DNA of 64,000 nt from Lachnospiraceae bacterium (GTDB lineage: Bacteria; Bacillota; Clostridia; Lachnospirales; Lachnospiraceae), in the NCBI GenBank assembly GCA_902363555.1, contig CABJAM010000009.1, forward strand, positions 62,001-126,000. Direction: 5' to 3'. A program made the position numbers and the translations under genes. How positions within the stretch are numbered: position 1 is the first letter of the stretch; every line of letters begins with the position of its first letter. The notes below the pieces were generated by a model that ran no database searches, was not told where the DNA came from, and saw only the letters and a program-made list of their open reading frames with translations. This document shows positions 15,767-23,915 of the stretch, one piece after another.

Positions 15767-16993
15767 ATGAAAGGTTTATTTGAACAATCCATCTGGCCGA
15801 ATTATACACGCCCGGTGATCGATCATACCGGCAATGATTACGGCGGACGGAAGTTTTTCAGTGAGGCTGAAAAGCAGCGCCGGCATCAGCTTGTCCGGCA
15901 AAAGCTTATTGAAAAGAATTGTGATCTGCTCATTGTACAGGGATATTTTCCGCCGTCTACGATGGGTGTGAATACAAGTCTGTACTGGCTGGGGTGTGAT
16001 AATTATTATAAAAATACATATACCCTGATTCTCACAAAGGAAGGGGAATTTCGGGAAGTTCACGGAGTTAAAACCTGTGACCATGATTGGCGTATCGATC
16101 CGTACAGCAATGGGGAGGATATGACTCCGTATTTAAAAGGGGCAAAGCGCATTGCCTATGACGGTCTTGGTTTTATAACCCATGCGTTTTACAATTACCT
16201 CCAGGAGGTATGTCCGGGAGCAGAGCTGGTGGATTTCTGCCAGGAGCTGGCGTTTATGCGCGCCTGCAAAAGTGAGGAGGAGCTGGAGGCGGTCCGGCAT
16301 ACATGCATGATCCAGGATCGTATGTTTCGTTCTGCCGCTTTGTATATTCAGCCGGGGCGCACGATTAATGATATATTCGCGGACATTACCCGTTATCTTC
16401 TTATCCTTGGGGGCGATCCGACGGAGATGCCAAAGATTTTGCTGGCTGTGGGCGAAAACCGCGGCGTGCGGGAGGGCGACAGTATCTTAACTGCAACGAT
16501 GGCAGTTCCACCGGATTACCGTCTGAAATATACGGATTATGTGGTACTCACATTGGAAACTCCCGGGCTTGGCGGCTACTATGCTGAGCGCAGCCGCTAT
16601 TTCTTCTTTAATGAGCCCCATGAAGAAATCCGCAGTCATTTTGAGGAAGCGTTAAAGCTTCAGGAATATCAGATTTCTGTGTATAAAAACGGAATGACCA
16701 TGAAGGAGCTGCGGGAGACATTGAATGCTTATAAGGCTTCGGTGGGCGCCGCCCAGACTCATGGAAATACATGGATGGATACGGAAATCCGCGGAATGGG
16801 AAATATTACAGTTTGCCGCCCTCTGATCCAGTGTGACTGGGAAATGTTCCCGCTGGCAAAGGGTATGGTTTTTGACTCGATTCATAAGTATGAAAAGGGG
16901 CAGCGATGCACCCAGCTACATGAAACTGTCTGGATGGATGATGAAAAGGCTAATATCTTTGGAGAATATCCTCAGATACTGACGGTTTTATAG
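15767..16993 (+). CDS. M24-fold (creatinase-like) protein without metal ligands, second copy
   Basis: 408 residues, paralogue of the protein at 6254 with the same start layout (F-x-x-E-K-Q-R-R-H-Q-L-V-R). The metal-binding positions are again lost: L-E-T-P-G-L-G-G-Y-Y-A-E-R-S-R in place of the two-Asp block, I-R-G-M-G-N in place of the His block and V-F-D-S-I-H in place of the Glu block. G-Y-Y-A-E-R recalls metal-free creatinase. The I-R-G-(I/M)-G-N block conserved between the paralogues suggests an altered active site rather than decay. It follows proC by 51 bases and probably belongs to the same transcript. Confidence 0.8.
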   Translation: MKGLFEQSIWPNYTRPVIDHTGNDYGGRKFFSEAEKQRRHQLVRQKLIEKNCDLLIVQGYFPPSTMGVNTSLYWLGCDNYYKNTYTLILTKEGEFREVHGVKTCDHDWRIDPYSNGEDMTPYLKGAKRIAYDGLGFITHAFYNYLQEVCPGAELVDFCQELAFMRACKSEEELEAVRHTCMIQDRMFRSAALYIQPGRTINDIFADITRYLLILGGDPTEMPKILLAVGENRGVREGDSILTATMAVPPDYRLKYTDYVVLTLETPGLGGYYAERSRYFFFNEPHEEIRSHFEEALKLQEYQISVYKNGMTMKELRETLNAYKASVGAAQTHGNTWMDTEIRGMGNITVCRPLIQCDWEMFPLAKGMVFDSIHKYEKGQRCTQLHETVWMDDEKANIFGEYPQILTVL

Positions 16994-17021
16994 TAACAGT
17001 TCGGCCCCTCTGAACTGTTAC
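16993..17021. repeat. Dispersed palindrome, canonical copy
   Basis: GTAACAGTTC and GAACTGTTAC, perfect 10-bp arms, enclose GGCCCCTCT. The repeat begins within the stop codon of the M24-fold gene. Confidence 0.85.
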
Positions 17022-17103
17022 GTTTTATAAACGCGGGGATTCAGGGCAGGCTGCCTGCAATGCGACACTTAAAGCGGTCGTATTTACAAGCATAACGATG
17101 GAA

Positions 17104-17131
17104 ATGCCGGCTGCGATCATGCGGCCGGCAT
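17104..17131. terminator. Hairpin between convergent genes
   Basis: ATGCCGGCTGC pairs with GCGGCCGGCAT (one wobble) around GATCAT. No T-run. A half copy of the dispersed repeat (CTGAACTGTTAC, 17143-17154) follows. Confidence 0.45.
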
Positions 17132-17169
17132 AATTAGATTCTCTGAACTGTTACTGGGAGATGTTTAAC

Positions 17170-18540
17170 TTATACGGAAGCAAACAGGTCATTAAAGGCC
17201 TCGCTCATGGTGGGATGTGTGTAAATGGTGTCACGGAGGTAGGTATAAGGAAGGTGCGCGTCCATGGCAACCTTTATGGTGTTGATCATTTCGTAGGACT
17301 CCTCACAGAACAGATGAGCGCCAAGGATTTCGTTTGTGTCGGCATCGATGACTGCTTTTAAAAGGCCGACCGGTTTTTGTAATACCTGAGCTTTGGGAAT
17401 AGCGGCCGCGGCCAGCTTGGCAATCTTCACATGATAGCCTTTATCCCGCGCTTCTTTTTCTGTCAGACCGGCTCTGGAGAAGGGCGGGTCCAGAAATACG
17501 CTGTATGGTACAGCGCCCCGGTTTTGCGTGGTGCGGCTTCCGTCACCCAATATGGCGGATTTTACGATGCGAAAATCGTCCAGGGAGATATAGGTAAACT
17601 GAAGTCCTCCCACAACATCGCCCATAGCCCATATATGGGGAACATTTGTCTGAAGGTGTTCGTCGGCAGCGATGGCGCCCCGTTCGGTCAGTTGGATACC
17701 GGCCTTTTCCGGATGAAGCCCCTCAATATTTGGCCGCCGGCCGGTGGCAATGAGAATGGCGTCTGCGTTAATTTCCTGCACACCTTCTGGTGTTTCTACT
17801 GTAAGGATGGCATGACGTTCGGTATCTTTAACCTGGCTGGTTTTAGCCTGAAGAAGCACATTAACGCCGCGGTCTTTTAGGCTTTGCAGAACTGCTCCGG
17901 CAATCTCCTCATCCTCTCTTGGAAGAAATACAGGACCATCCTGGATAACTGTGACCTGGGAGCCGAAATTGGTATACATAGATGCAAATTCCATACCGAT
18001 GTAGCCGCCTCCGATAATAACCAGATGCTCCGGCAGCATATCCAGATCCAAAAGCGTTTCACTTAAATAGGAAAAACGGCTTTCCTTTAAGCCCGGAATG
18101 GGGGGAACAAACGGCCGTGCGCCGGTATTGATAAAAATCTGGTCGGCTTCGATGATCTCCTGGCCATTGTCTGTTTCCACAGAAACGTGATGGTCGTCCT
18201 CAAAAGCCGCGGTTCCGGTGAGCACGGTGATATTGGGATGATCTGCCAGCTTGTGGTAGTTTTTGGCGCGCAGCATGGCTGTCAGACGGTTTTTTTCTTC
18301 GATAGCTTCGGAATAACGCGTTCGTCGGGCTTCCAGTTGGCCGTCATCGTATACATGGGCCAAAGCAGCACTGTGAACAAGGGATTTGGTGGGGATACAG
18401 GCCACATTAATGCATGTACCTCCGTACATTTTATCGGATTTTTCCACCATAATGACATTTCTTCCGGCCGCAGCCAGCGCGCCGGCCAGTGTTTTACCAC
18501 CCTTGCCAAAACCAATAATAACTGCATCTGTTTTTTTCAT
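17170..18540 (-). CDS. FAD-dependent NAD(P)-disulfide oxidoreductase, RclA-like
   Basis: 456 residues. The FAD-binding start is V-I-I-G-F-G-K-G-G-K, followed by the redox-active G-G-T-C-I-N-V-A-C-I-P-T-K (class I CxxxxC, residues about 41-53). The NAD(P) motif is I-I-G-G-G-Y-I-G-M-E-F and the second FAD motif is W-A-M-G-D-V. The C-terminal interface ends with Y-T-H-P-T-M-S-E-A, keeping the His of the active dimer. It resembles RclA/YkgC and mercuric-reductase-like enzymes that defend against reactive chlorine or thiocyanate species. It is the last gene of an operon after Rrf2 and a rhodanese lipoprotein, so sulfur or redox stress is the probable signal. Confidence 0.9.
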   Translation of the reverse strand: MKKTDAVIIGFGKGGKTLAGALAAAGRNVIMVEKSDKMYGGTCINVACIPTKSLVHSAALAHVYDDGQLEARRTRYSEAIEEKNRLTAMLRAKNYHKLADHPNITVLTGTAAFEDDHHVSVETDNGQEIIEADQIFINTGARPFVPPIPGLKESRFSYLSETLLDLDMLPEHLVIIGGGYIGMEFASMYTNFGSQVTVIQDGPVFLPREDEEIAGAVLQSLKDRGVNVLLQAKTSQVKDTERHAILTVETPEGVQEINADAILIATGRRPNIEGLHPEKAGIQLTERGAIAADEHLQTNVPHIWAMGDVVGGLQFTYISLDDFRIVKSAILGDGSRTTQNRGAVPYSVFLDPPFSRAGLTEKEARDKGYHVKIAKLAAAAIPKAQVLQKPVGLLKAVIDADTNEILGAHLFCEESYEMINTIKVAMDAHLPYTYLRDTIYTHPTMSEAFNDLFASV

Positions 18541-19046
18541 AATAAATATTCCTCCAATCGTTTTTTATTTGATGGCTGGCTGCCGGAGGTATTGTCCGAA
18601 TCTGCCGCTTTGGAGGAAACTGGCGCCTCCTGCGGCCTGAAAATCTGGCAGTCGATCGTGTCAATCGTTATCGTTTCCAAAAATGCTTTGCACTGCTCAT
18701 CCATCTGGCCGTACAACTGGTCCATAATGCCTGCCATACCGGAAGCGACCTTGCATTCCATATGGGGATCGCCGCTGTGCCAGCCGGTGGTGACAAAGTC
18801 CACATCCAGAGCATTGCTGATCATTTTCAGATTTACATTTTGAGGTTCCATTGAAAAAAAGTAACCGCCGTCCACGCGGCCTTCCTTTGTTTCGACCAGG
18901 CCGGCCTTTTTCAGCTTTGCCATGACCCGGCGCACACGGGCGGGATGGGTACATATATTTTGAGCCAGAACATCGCTGGATAAAATCTCCTTTTTATGAT
19001 TTAAGTAGACAAGGCCATGGACGGCCAGTAAAAAGTCGCTGTTCAT
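18537..19046 (-). CDS. Rrf2-family transcriptional regulator
   Basis: 169 residues. The N-terminal winged helix (F-L-L-A-V-H-G-L-V-Y-L, S-S-D-V-L-A, V-R-R-V-M-A-K-L-K-K-A-G-L-V, G-G-Y-F) is typical for Rrf2. Only one obvious Cys lies in the usual sensor region (M-E-C-K), so an Fe-S cluster with three Cys is unlikely; a thiol switch as in CymR-like or hypochlorite-sensing members is possible. It overlaps the oxidoreductase gene by 4 bases and follows the rhodanese gene by 6, so it probably controls its own operon. Confidence 0.88.
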   Translation of the reverse strand: MNSDFLLAVHGLVYLNHKKEILSSDVLAQNICTHPARVRRVMAKLKKAGLVETKEGRVDGGYFFSMEPQNVNLKMISNALDVDFVTTGWHSGDPHMECKVASGMAGIMDQLYGQMDEQCKAFLETITIDTIDCQIFRPQEAPVSSKAADSDNTSGSQPSNKKRLEEYLL

Positions 19047-19052
19047 TCTTTG

Positions 19053-19538
19053 TTATTCCTCCTGTTGTTCGGTTTCATAGGGCCAGTCCACAATGCCGCC
19101 CATATCGTAAATGTTTTTATAACCTAAGGCCACCAGTTTATCGGATGCCTGCTTGCTGCGTACGCCGGTGCGGCAGTAGATGATCAAGGGGGCGTCGGTA
19201 TCCGGGAGCTGGTCCGGATTTTCGTCACCGATAGTCTGGAGCGGAACGAGAATGGCGTCCGGAACATGGCCGTCGGCATATTCTTCCTCTGTCCTTACAT
19301 CCACGATCGTAACGCCGCCAGCGTCGATCATCTGCTTTGCCTCATCTGCGGTGATTTTATGGTAAGGCTCGCCTGTATCGGTACGATCCTTTTCGGTGCC
19401 TCCGGTGTCGGTAACGGCAGTGGCCGTATCCGTGCTTTTAGTGCTGGCAGCCGTCTCACCGGTGCCGCCGGCGGTGGAGCATGCCGAAAGCAGCAGGACG
19501 CAGGCCAATGTAAGAGCGATGAAAACGTGTTTTTTCAT
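19053..19538 (-). CDS. Rhodanese-domain lipoprotein
   Basis: 161 residues. Residues 1-20 form a lipoprotein signal ending L-L-S-A-C. A Thr/Gly/Asp-rich linker follows to about 60, then one rhodanese domain: V-D-V-R-T-E-E-E-Y-A-D-G-H-V-P-D-A and the active loop I-I-Y-C-R-T-G-V-R-S. The catalytic Cys is present. It should transfer or bind sulfane sulfur outside the membrane. AGGAGG precedes the ATG. It is the first gene of the operon with an Rrf2 regulator and a disulfide reductase, which suggests sulfide/polysulfide or oxidant handling at the cell surface. Confidence 0.9.
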   Translation of the reverse strand: MKKHVFIALTLACVLLLSACSTAGGTGETAASTKSTDTATAVTDTGGTEKDRTDTGEPYHKITADEAKQMIDAGGVTIVDVRTEEEYADGHVPDAILVPLQTIGDENPDQLPDTDAPLIIYCRTGVRSKQASDKLVALGYKNIYDMGGIVDWPYETEQQEE

Positions 19539-19696
19539 AGAAGACCTCCTTTTATCGTTGTCAAAAGGTAATAGGAACTGTTTAAATACTGTTAATAAAA
19601 CGATTACATATCCGATACTGTTACTATAACAGTTTCAGAAGCTGCTGTCAAGCGGTTGTTGTAAAAAGTTGAATTTTGGATTACTATTGTAACATA

Positions 19697-19722
19697 TCAG
19701 TTCAGCTTGTCTGAACTGTTAC
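19697..19722. repeat. Dispersed palindrome copy
   Basis: ATCAGTTCAG and CTGAACTGTT with centre CTTGT, in the divergent region between the rhodanese operon and the PucR gene. Confidence 0.65.
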
Positions 19723-19765
19723 TTACCATTGGCGGGGGCGCTGTTACAGAAGGGAAGTGACTGTG

Positions 19766-21040
19766 ATGCAGGAAGATATTTTACGCAGCGATGGCGAGGG
19801 TGGAGCTTCGGAGAACATCAAGGATGATCTGCTGAAGCTGACGCGTATGGTTTATGAGGATGCGGGGGTGCATGCCATTGTGGATCATATATCGGAGATC
19901 TATCAGGCGCCATGTAATATTCTGGATCTGACGTACCGGCATATCGTCCGGTCAAATCAGAAGTGGGGCATGGAGAAAAATGCCTTTTTTATGCGGGAGG
20001 CGCAGCAGGGCTATGTGTCCAGTGTGAAAGGGTTGGAGCGGCTGCGCCGTCAGGGAACTTTTAAAAAAGAACAAAGGCCGATACCTTTACATATTCCGGA
20101 AATTGATATGAATGCCTGGCTCTATCCGCTGAGTATCAGCGGCGTAGAGATCGCCTACCTGTCGTTGATCCGTATTCCGGGAATATTTCGGGAGGAGCTG
20201 TTGGCCTATATGCCGGATATTTGCGGCATTCTTGGACTGGAAATGCAAAAGGACAGCTTTTATAAATATAATAAGGGCGCGGTTTTTTCAAATTACCTTC
20301 AAGATCTCCTTCAGGGAAAAATGCATGATCCGGCAAAGCTGGAGCAGCGTTTTAACCAGTTGGGCTATGCGCTCAGGTCCAATAAGTATGTGGTTTATAT
20401 TGATATCTATGAGAAAGCCCGGTATTTTCACCAGGGTTATATGATGGGCCGTCAGCTCCAGCAGGAGTTTCGTAACAGTATTTTTCTATTGGAGGATGGC
20501 GCTATTATCATGCTTGTGACCCGCAATGACAATGAGGTAGTCACTATTGGAGAAACTCAGGAGCTGAGCTGTCATCTGCGTACTGACGGGCTCTATGCAG
20601 GTATGAGCAGTGCGTTTTGGGATGTTTCCCAAATGCCGTATTATCTGCGGCAGGCAAAATCTGCCCTTGTTCTGGGCCGTAAATTTGAGCCGGACAGACA
20701 TCTGTTTATTTACGATGAATACCGGGTGATGGACATGATCCGCCAATGGGATGACTGCGAGGATGTGATGCGTTATTGTTATCCCCCGCTGATGCGTCTT
20801 ATTGCCTATGACCGGAAAAATAATACGGAGATGACCCGCACCCTTTATTATTATCTTGAAAATATGAAGGATACCGGGCATGTGCTTGAGACTATGCATA
20901 TTCATAGAAATACATTATTTTACCGGCTTAAAAAGACCCGGGAAATTTTTGGAAGCGATATGACCGATGCCCGGGAAATCATGCAGATTGAGCTGTCTTT
21001 TGAAATATTAAAATATATGCAGGTCGTAAAAAATGCCTGA
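19766..21040 (+). CDS. PucR-family transcriptional regulator
   Basis: 424 residues. The first ~130 look like a sensory domain, the middle resembles the GGDEF-like CdaR/PucR domain, and the last ~55 carry the PucR C-terminal helix-turn-helix: T-M-H-I-H-R-N-T-L-F-Y-R-L-K-K-T-R-E-I-F. These regulators often control purine, amino-acid or diacid catabolism. ATG 19766 is preferred over in-frame GTG 19757 because AAGGGAAG lies 8 bases before it. It lies divergent from the rhodanese operon and upstream of a GPH symporter and a PhzA/B-like gene, which it may regulate. Confidence 0.88.
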   Translation: MQEDILRSDGEGGASENIKDDLLKLTRMVYEDAGVHAIVDHISEIYQAPCNILDLTYRHIVRSNQKWGMEKNAFFMREAQQGYVSSVKGLERLRRQGTFKKEQRPIPLHIPEIDMNAWLYPLSISGVEIAYLSLIRIPGIFREELLAYMPDICGILGLEMQKDSFYKYNKGAVFSNYLQDLLQGKMHDPAKLEQRFNQLGYALRSNKYVVYIDIYEKARYFHQGYMMGRQLQQEFRNSIFLLEDGAIIMLVTRNDNEVVTIGETQELSCHLRTDGLYAGMSSAFWDVSQMPYYLRQAKSALVLGRKFEPDRHLFIYDEYRVMDMIRQWDDCEDVMRYCYPPLMRLIAYDRKNNTEMTRTLYYYLENMKDTGHVLETMHIHRNTLFYRLKKTREIFGSDMTDAREIMQIELSFEILKYMQVVKNA

Positions 21041-21058
21041 GTGGCCGCAAATTTTTAC

Positions 21059-21104
21059 TGGAGGGATGTGATTGTGCTAAAGCACATATACGTTCCTCTT
21101 TTTA
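21059..21104 (+). terminator. PucR gene terminator
   Basis: Imperfect stem from GGAGGGA to TTCCTC, capped by GTGC-TAAA-GCAC, followed by TTTTTATT. Confidence 0.65.
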
Positions 21105-21214
21105 TTGTTAAAAATTAAACTGGCGAATAAAGCTTTCCAACCGCCTTCGGTTTATAATGATTATAGTTATTGTTCATAGTAACGATGTAACAATTTACAG
21201 GAGGAGGACTTTTC

Positions 21215-22654
21215 ATGGGCGATGAAAAAACGATGAAGGCGGGAGCTCCCGCCGAAACGGCCAGTGAAAACGGCGGCGTGGATAACAGTCCGGTCACTGG
21301 CAAGGAATATGTGGGGTATGCGGCGGGTATGGCCGGCTATCAGATGCAAAATTCCATTATGAATCAATATCTGTTGATTTTCTGTACCAATGTTCTGGGA
21401 ATTACGGCACTGGCCGCAGGAACTATGACATTTGCATGTAAGTTTATCGATGCAGTGACCGACTTGTTTTTCGGCACTCTGGGCGACCGTACCCATACCC
21501 GCTGGGGTTCTTACAAGCCGTGGTATGTGGTCTGTGCGATCCCGGCCTGTGTGGCGTTTATGTTTCTCTTTACAAAACCGGGATTTATTTCGCCGGGAAC
21601 TGTGGCTGCATTAATCTGGGCCTACTTTATTTACCTTGTGTTCGGAAGTATATTTACTACTGTTCAGCAGACGGCTTATGGCGCATTTACAACGGTAGTT
21701 ACCGCCAAAAACAGTGAGCGCAATAAACTGGTTGTTTTCCGGTCGATCGGTATGAATGTTTCCCAGCTTGGCTCGGCTCTTCTGGCTATGCCGTTGATCC
21801 TTTTCTTTGGTCACGGGGATTCCACAAGCGCCTCTGGATTTTCCGGAATGGCCATTATTGTAGGGCTGATCAGTATTGCCTGCTATATGCTGTGCGGCCT
21901 GTCTGTGAAGGAGCGCGTTCCCCTTAACAAGGGTAAAAAGGTGCCCTTAAAGGACAGTATTAAAGTATTCAAGGGCAATCGTATGATGGTAGGTATCATA
22001 TTCTTTAATGTATTCCAGATGATGTCCACCGCTTTATGGGCAAGCCTGATGACCTATTACTATATTTATTATAAACACAATCCGAACCTGATCTCTTCGG
22101 TACAGCTTGTGGGAACCATATTTGGTATTGGTGCAAGTACCTTTGTGTTACCCCGGCTCATGCGCAGAATGGAGAAGAAAAAAGTCTATCTGCTGTCTGC
22201 CATTACATATATTATCGGTTACGGATTTGTGTATTTCCTTGGAGATATGGACTGGGCACTGTATGTATTTATGATCTGCTTTTCCATAGGCCAGACCTTT
22301 GCCATGACCAGCTATTATTCCATGATCCCGGATGCTGTGGATTATGGCGAATGGCAAAGCGGTGTGTCCGCGCCGGGTTTTGTTAATACGGTGATCACAT
22401 TTATTCAAAAAGCTACGACAGGCTTTGGTACATTTATAACCAGCGCCATACTTACAGCCATTGGCTTCCAGCAGGCTCTTGGGATGGACCAGTTGGAATC
22501 TACACGACAGGGGATTCGTCTGGCATTTTCTCTGGCGCCGCTGGCCGCGATCATCCTTTCACTTCTGGGCTTTTTGTTTATGCGCATGAAGCCGGAGGAG
22601 ATGGAGAAGATCCGTGCGGAGCTTAAAGTAAGACGGGCGTCTGCAAAGGGCTGA
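21215..22654 (+). CDS. GPH-family symporter, second copy
   Basis: 479 residues with a 35-residue hydrophilic N-terminus and about 12 membrane segments. GPH motifs: K-F-I-D-A-V-T-D-L-F-F-G, D-R-T-H-T-R-W-G-S-Y-K-P-W and the later D-A-V-D-Y-G-E-W-Q-S-G-V. The ATG follows AGGAGGAGG. The gene is followed by the dispersed palindrome and a PhzA/B-like gene, so the carrier may import the substrate of that enzyme set, even though most GPH members carry glycosides. It is only distantly similar to the GPH gene at 577. Confidence 0.9.
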   Translation: MGDEKTMKAGAPAETASENGGVDNSPVTGKEYVGYAAGMAGYQMQNSIMNQYLLIFCTNVLGITALAAGTMTFACKFIDAVTDLFFGTLGDRTHTRWGSYKPWYVVCAIPACVAFMFLFTKPGFISPGTVAALIWAYFIYLVFGSIFTTVQQTAYGAFTTVVTAKNSERNKLVVFRSIGMNVSQLGSALLAMPLILFFGHGDSTSASGFSGMAIIVGLISIACYMLCGLSVKERVPLNKGKKVPLKDSIKVFKGNRMMVGIIFFNVFQMMSTALWASLMTYYYIYYKHNPNLISSVQLVGTIFGIGASTFVLPRLMRRMEKKKVYLLSAITYIIGYGFVYFLGDMDWALYVFMICFSIGQTFAMTSYYSMIPDAVDYGEWQSGVSAPGFVNTVITFIQKATTGFGTFITSAILTAIGFQQALGMDQLESTRQGIRLAFSLAPLAAIILSLLGFLFMRMKPEEMEKIRAELKVRRASAKG

Positions 22655-22670
22655 TGACAGAGGCGTATTG

Positions 22671-22699
22671 GTAACAGTTCGGCCCCTCTGAACTGTTAC
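22671..22699. repeat. Dispersed palindrome, canonical copy
   Basis: Identical over its full 29 bases to the copy at 16993: GTAACAGTTC, centre GGCCCCTCT, GAACTGTTAC. It lies 17 bases after a stop codon. Confidence 0.85.
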
Positions 22700-22793
22700 G
22701 TGTATTGTTTAAAATAATATGGCGTGCCACCGCCGGAAGTTGATTTCCAGACGGCTCCGGCTGGCCGCCCCATTTGAATGGAGGTAATGAAAG

Positions 22794-23204
22794 ATGACAG
22801 AAGCACAAATCAGAGCAAAAAATCTTGAAACGATTGAGGCATTTTTAAAATGCGCAGGACCGGACCGCGGTGTGACCCGCGCGCCGCTGTTTGCTCCCGG
22901 CGGCCGCAAGGAAATGATGCTGGATATGAACGGCAAGGTGGAATTTCAGGACGTACCTTTTGAGGAATGGCTTTCCGGTACTGCGGAAATGTTCCCAAAC
23001 TGGGGTTTTTACGACAATGTGATCTTTGAGACTAAAGACCCCAATGTATTCCTTGTAAAATCCCATGGTATTGGAGAAATGATCCTTGATGGCGTTTCAC
23101 ATCCATATTCCAACTATTATATTAATGAGTTCCGGATGGAGGATGGTAAAATCAAGCTGTTCCGTGAAACGATTAATAAGTGTGAGGATTATAGCAAAAA
23201 TTAG
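22794..23204 (+). CDS. PhzA/PhzB-like protein 4
   Basis: 136 residues, closest to the copy at 14437: R-A-K-N-L-E-T-I-E-A-F-L-K-C-A-G-P-D-R, R-A-P-L-F-A-P-G-G-R-K-E, D-V-P-F-E-E-W-L-S-G-T-A-E-M-F-P, K-D-P-N-V-F-L-V-K-S and M-E-D-G-K-I-K-L-F-R-E-T-I-N. The candidate catalytic Glu is retained. GGAGG precedes the ATG by 8 bases. It follows the GPH symporter on the same strand and is 6 kb from the other three, separated by the rhodanese and PucR units. Function beyond the SnoaL-like fold is unknown. Confidence 0.85.
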   Translation: MTEAQIRAKNLETIEAFLKCAGPDRGVTRAPLFAPGGRKEMMLDMNGKVEFQDVPFEEWLSGTAEMFPNWGFYDNVIFETKDPNVFLVKSHGIGEMILDGVSHPYSNYYINEFRMEDGKIKLFRETINKCEDYSKN

Positions 23205-23278
23205 GCGAAATTGGTGAGACATGCCGCCCATCCGGGGATAGCGTAACAATTCCCTGGGTGAGCGGTGTATGATTTATA

Positions 23279-23348
23279 AGAGCTATATGATGATTGAAAA
23301 TATACGGCTGTTAAGCGTTATATTTTCAGACTTCATAGGGCTCTTTTT
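23279..23348 (+). terminator. Long hairpin terminator
   Basis: AGAGC...GATG pairs with CTTC...GGGCTCT and the inner TGAAAATATA with TATATTTTCA, then TTTTT. It ends the GPH/PhzA/B-like transcript. Confidence 0.75.
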
Positions 23349-23361
23349 GCATGTCTGAGAG

Positions 23362-23814
23362 TCAACATCCCCGAAGGAGCAATTCTAGTATTTCGTCTTC
23401 GGTTTCGGGCAGATCATAATCACCCACGAGCTGACCGGGATAGTGATACAAAATACCGGCCCGTGCATTGTTCTCCAGGGCCTGCATGAGCTTCTCTTCG
23501 CCATAGTCTGCAATAAAACGGGCAAAGGTCCGTATACGGAGCTGATTAAGCATCGGGTTATCACATGGAAATTCCGGACATTCCCAGCAGCCCTGGAGGC
23601 CGTGATCTTTGCAGCAGTTAAAAGATTGACAGCGCTCCTTATCCGGACAGCCGCCATTTCGGCAGCCTGTGCAGTCTTCCTTTTCATCACACAGGCAGCA
23701 GGCCAGTCCGCAAAACGCCAGACCTCTTTCTCTGTGGAAATTTGGGAGCGGACCACTTTCATGTGTATTTTCGGACGGTCGGGGATCGGATTTGGTTTTC
23801 TCGATGGGGTTCAT
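23362..23814 (-). CDS. Cys-rich DUF3795-like protein
   Basis: 150 residues with 15 cysteines, most between residues 34 and 90, in patterns such as F-C-G-L-A-C-C-L-C, D-C-T-G-C, G-C-P-D, F-N-C-C and G-C-W-E-C-P-E-F-P-C. This is the DUF3795 arrangement, presumed to bind zinc or an Fe-S cluster. The C-terminal part is helical and acidic. No signal peptide. AAAGGTGG precedes the ATG. It stands alone between convergent and same-strand neighbours; function unknown. Confidence 0.75.
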   Translation of the reverse strand: MNPIEKTKSDPRPSENTHESGPLPNFHRERGLAFCGLACCLCDEKEDCTGCRNGGCPDKERCQSFNCCKDHGLQGCWECPEFPCDNPMLNQLRIRTFARFIADYGEEKLMQALENNARAGILYHYPGQLVGDYDLPETEDEILELLLRGC

Positions 23815-23915
23815 AACGTACCACCTTTCTGTATGTGTAATGCAAAATTTACGTTTTCGTGCGGTCTGCGCAGTAAATGCGCAGACATGTCTGAACTGTT
23901 ACCGTTACTATCATT

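Noticed and set aside
12002..23204. A genuine phenazine biosynthesis cluster
   Set aside because: Only PhzA/B-like proteins occur; no PhzC, D, E, F or G genes are seen.
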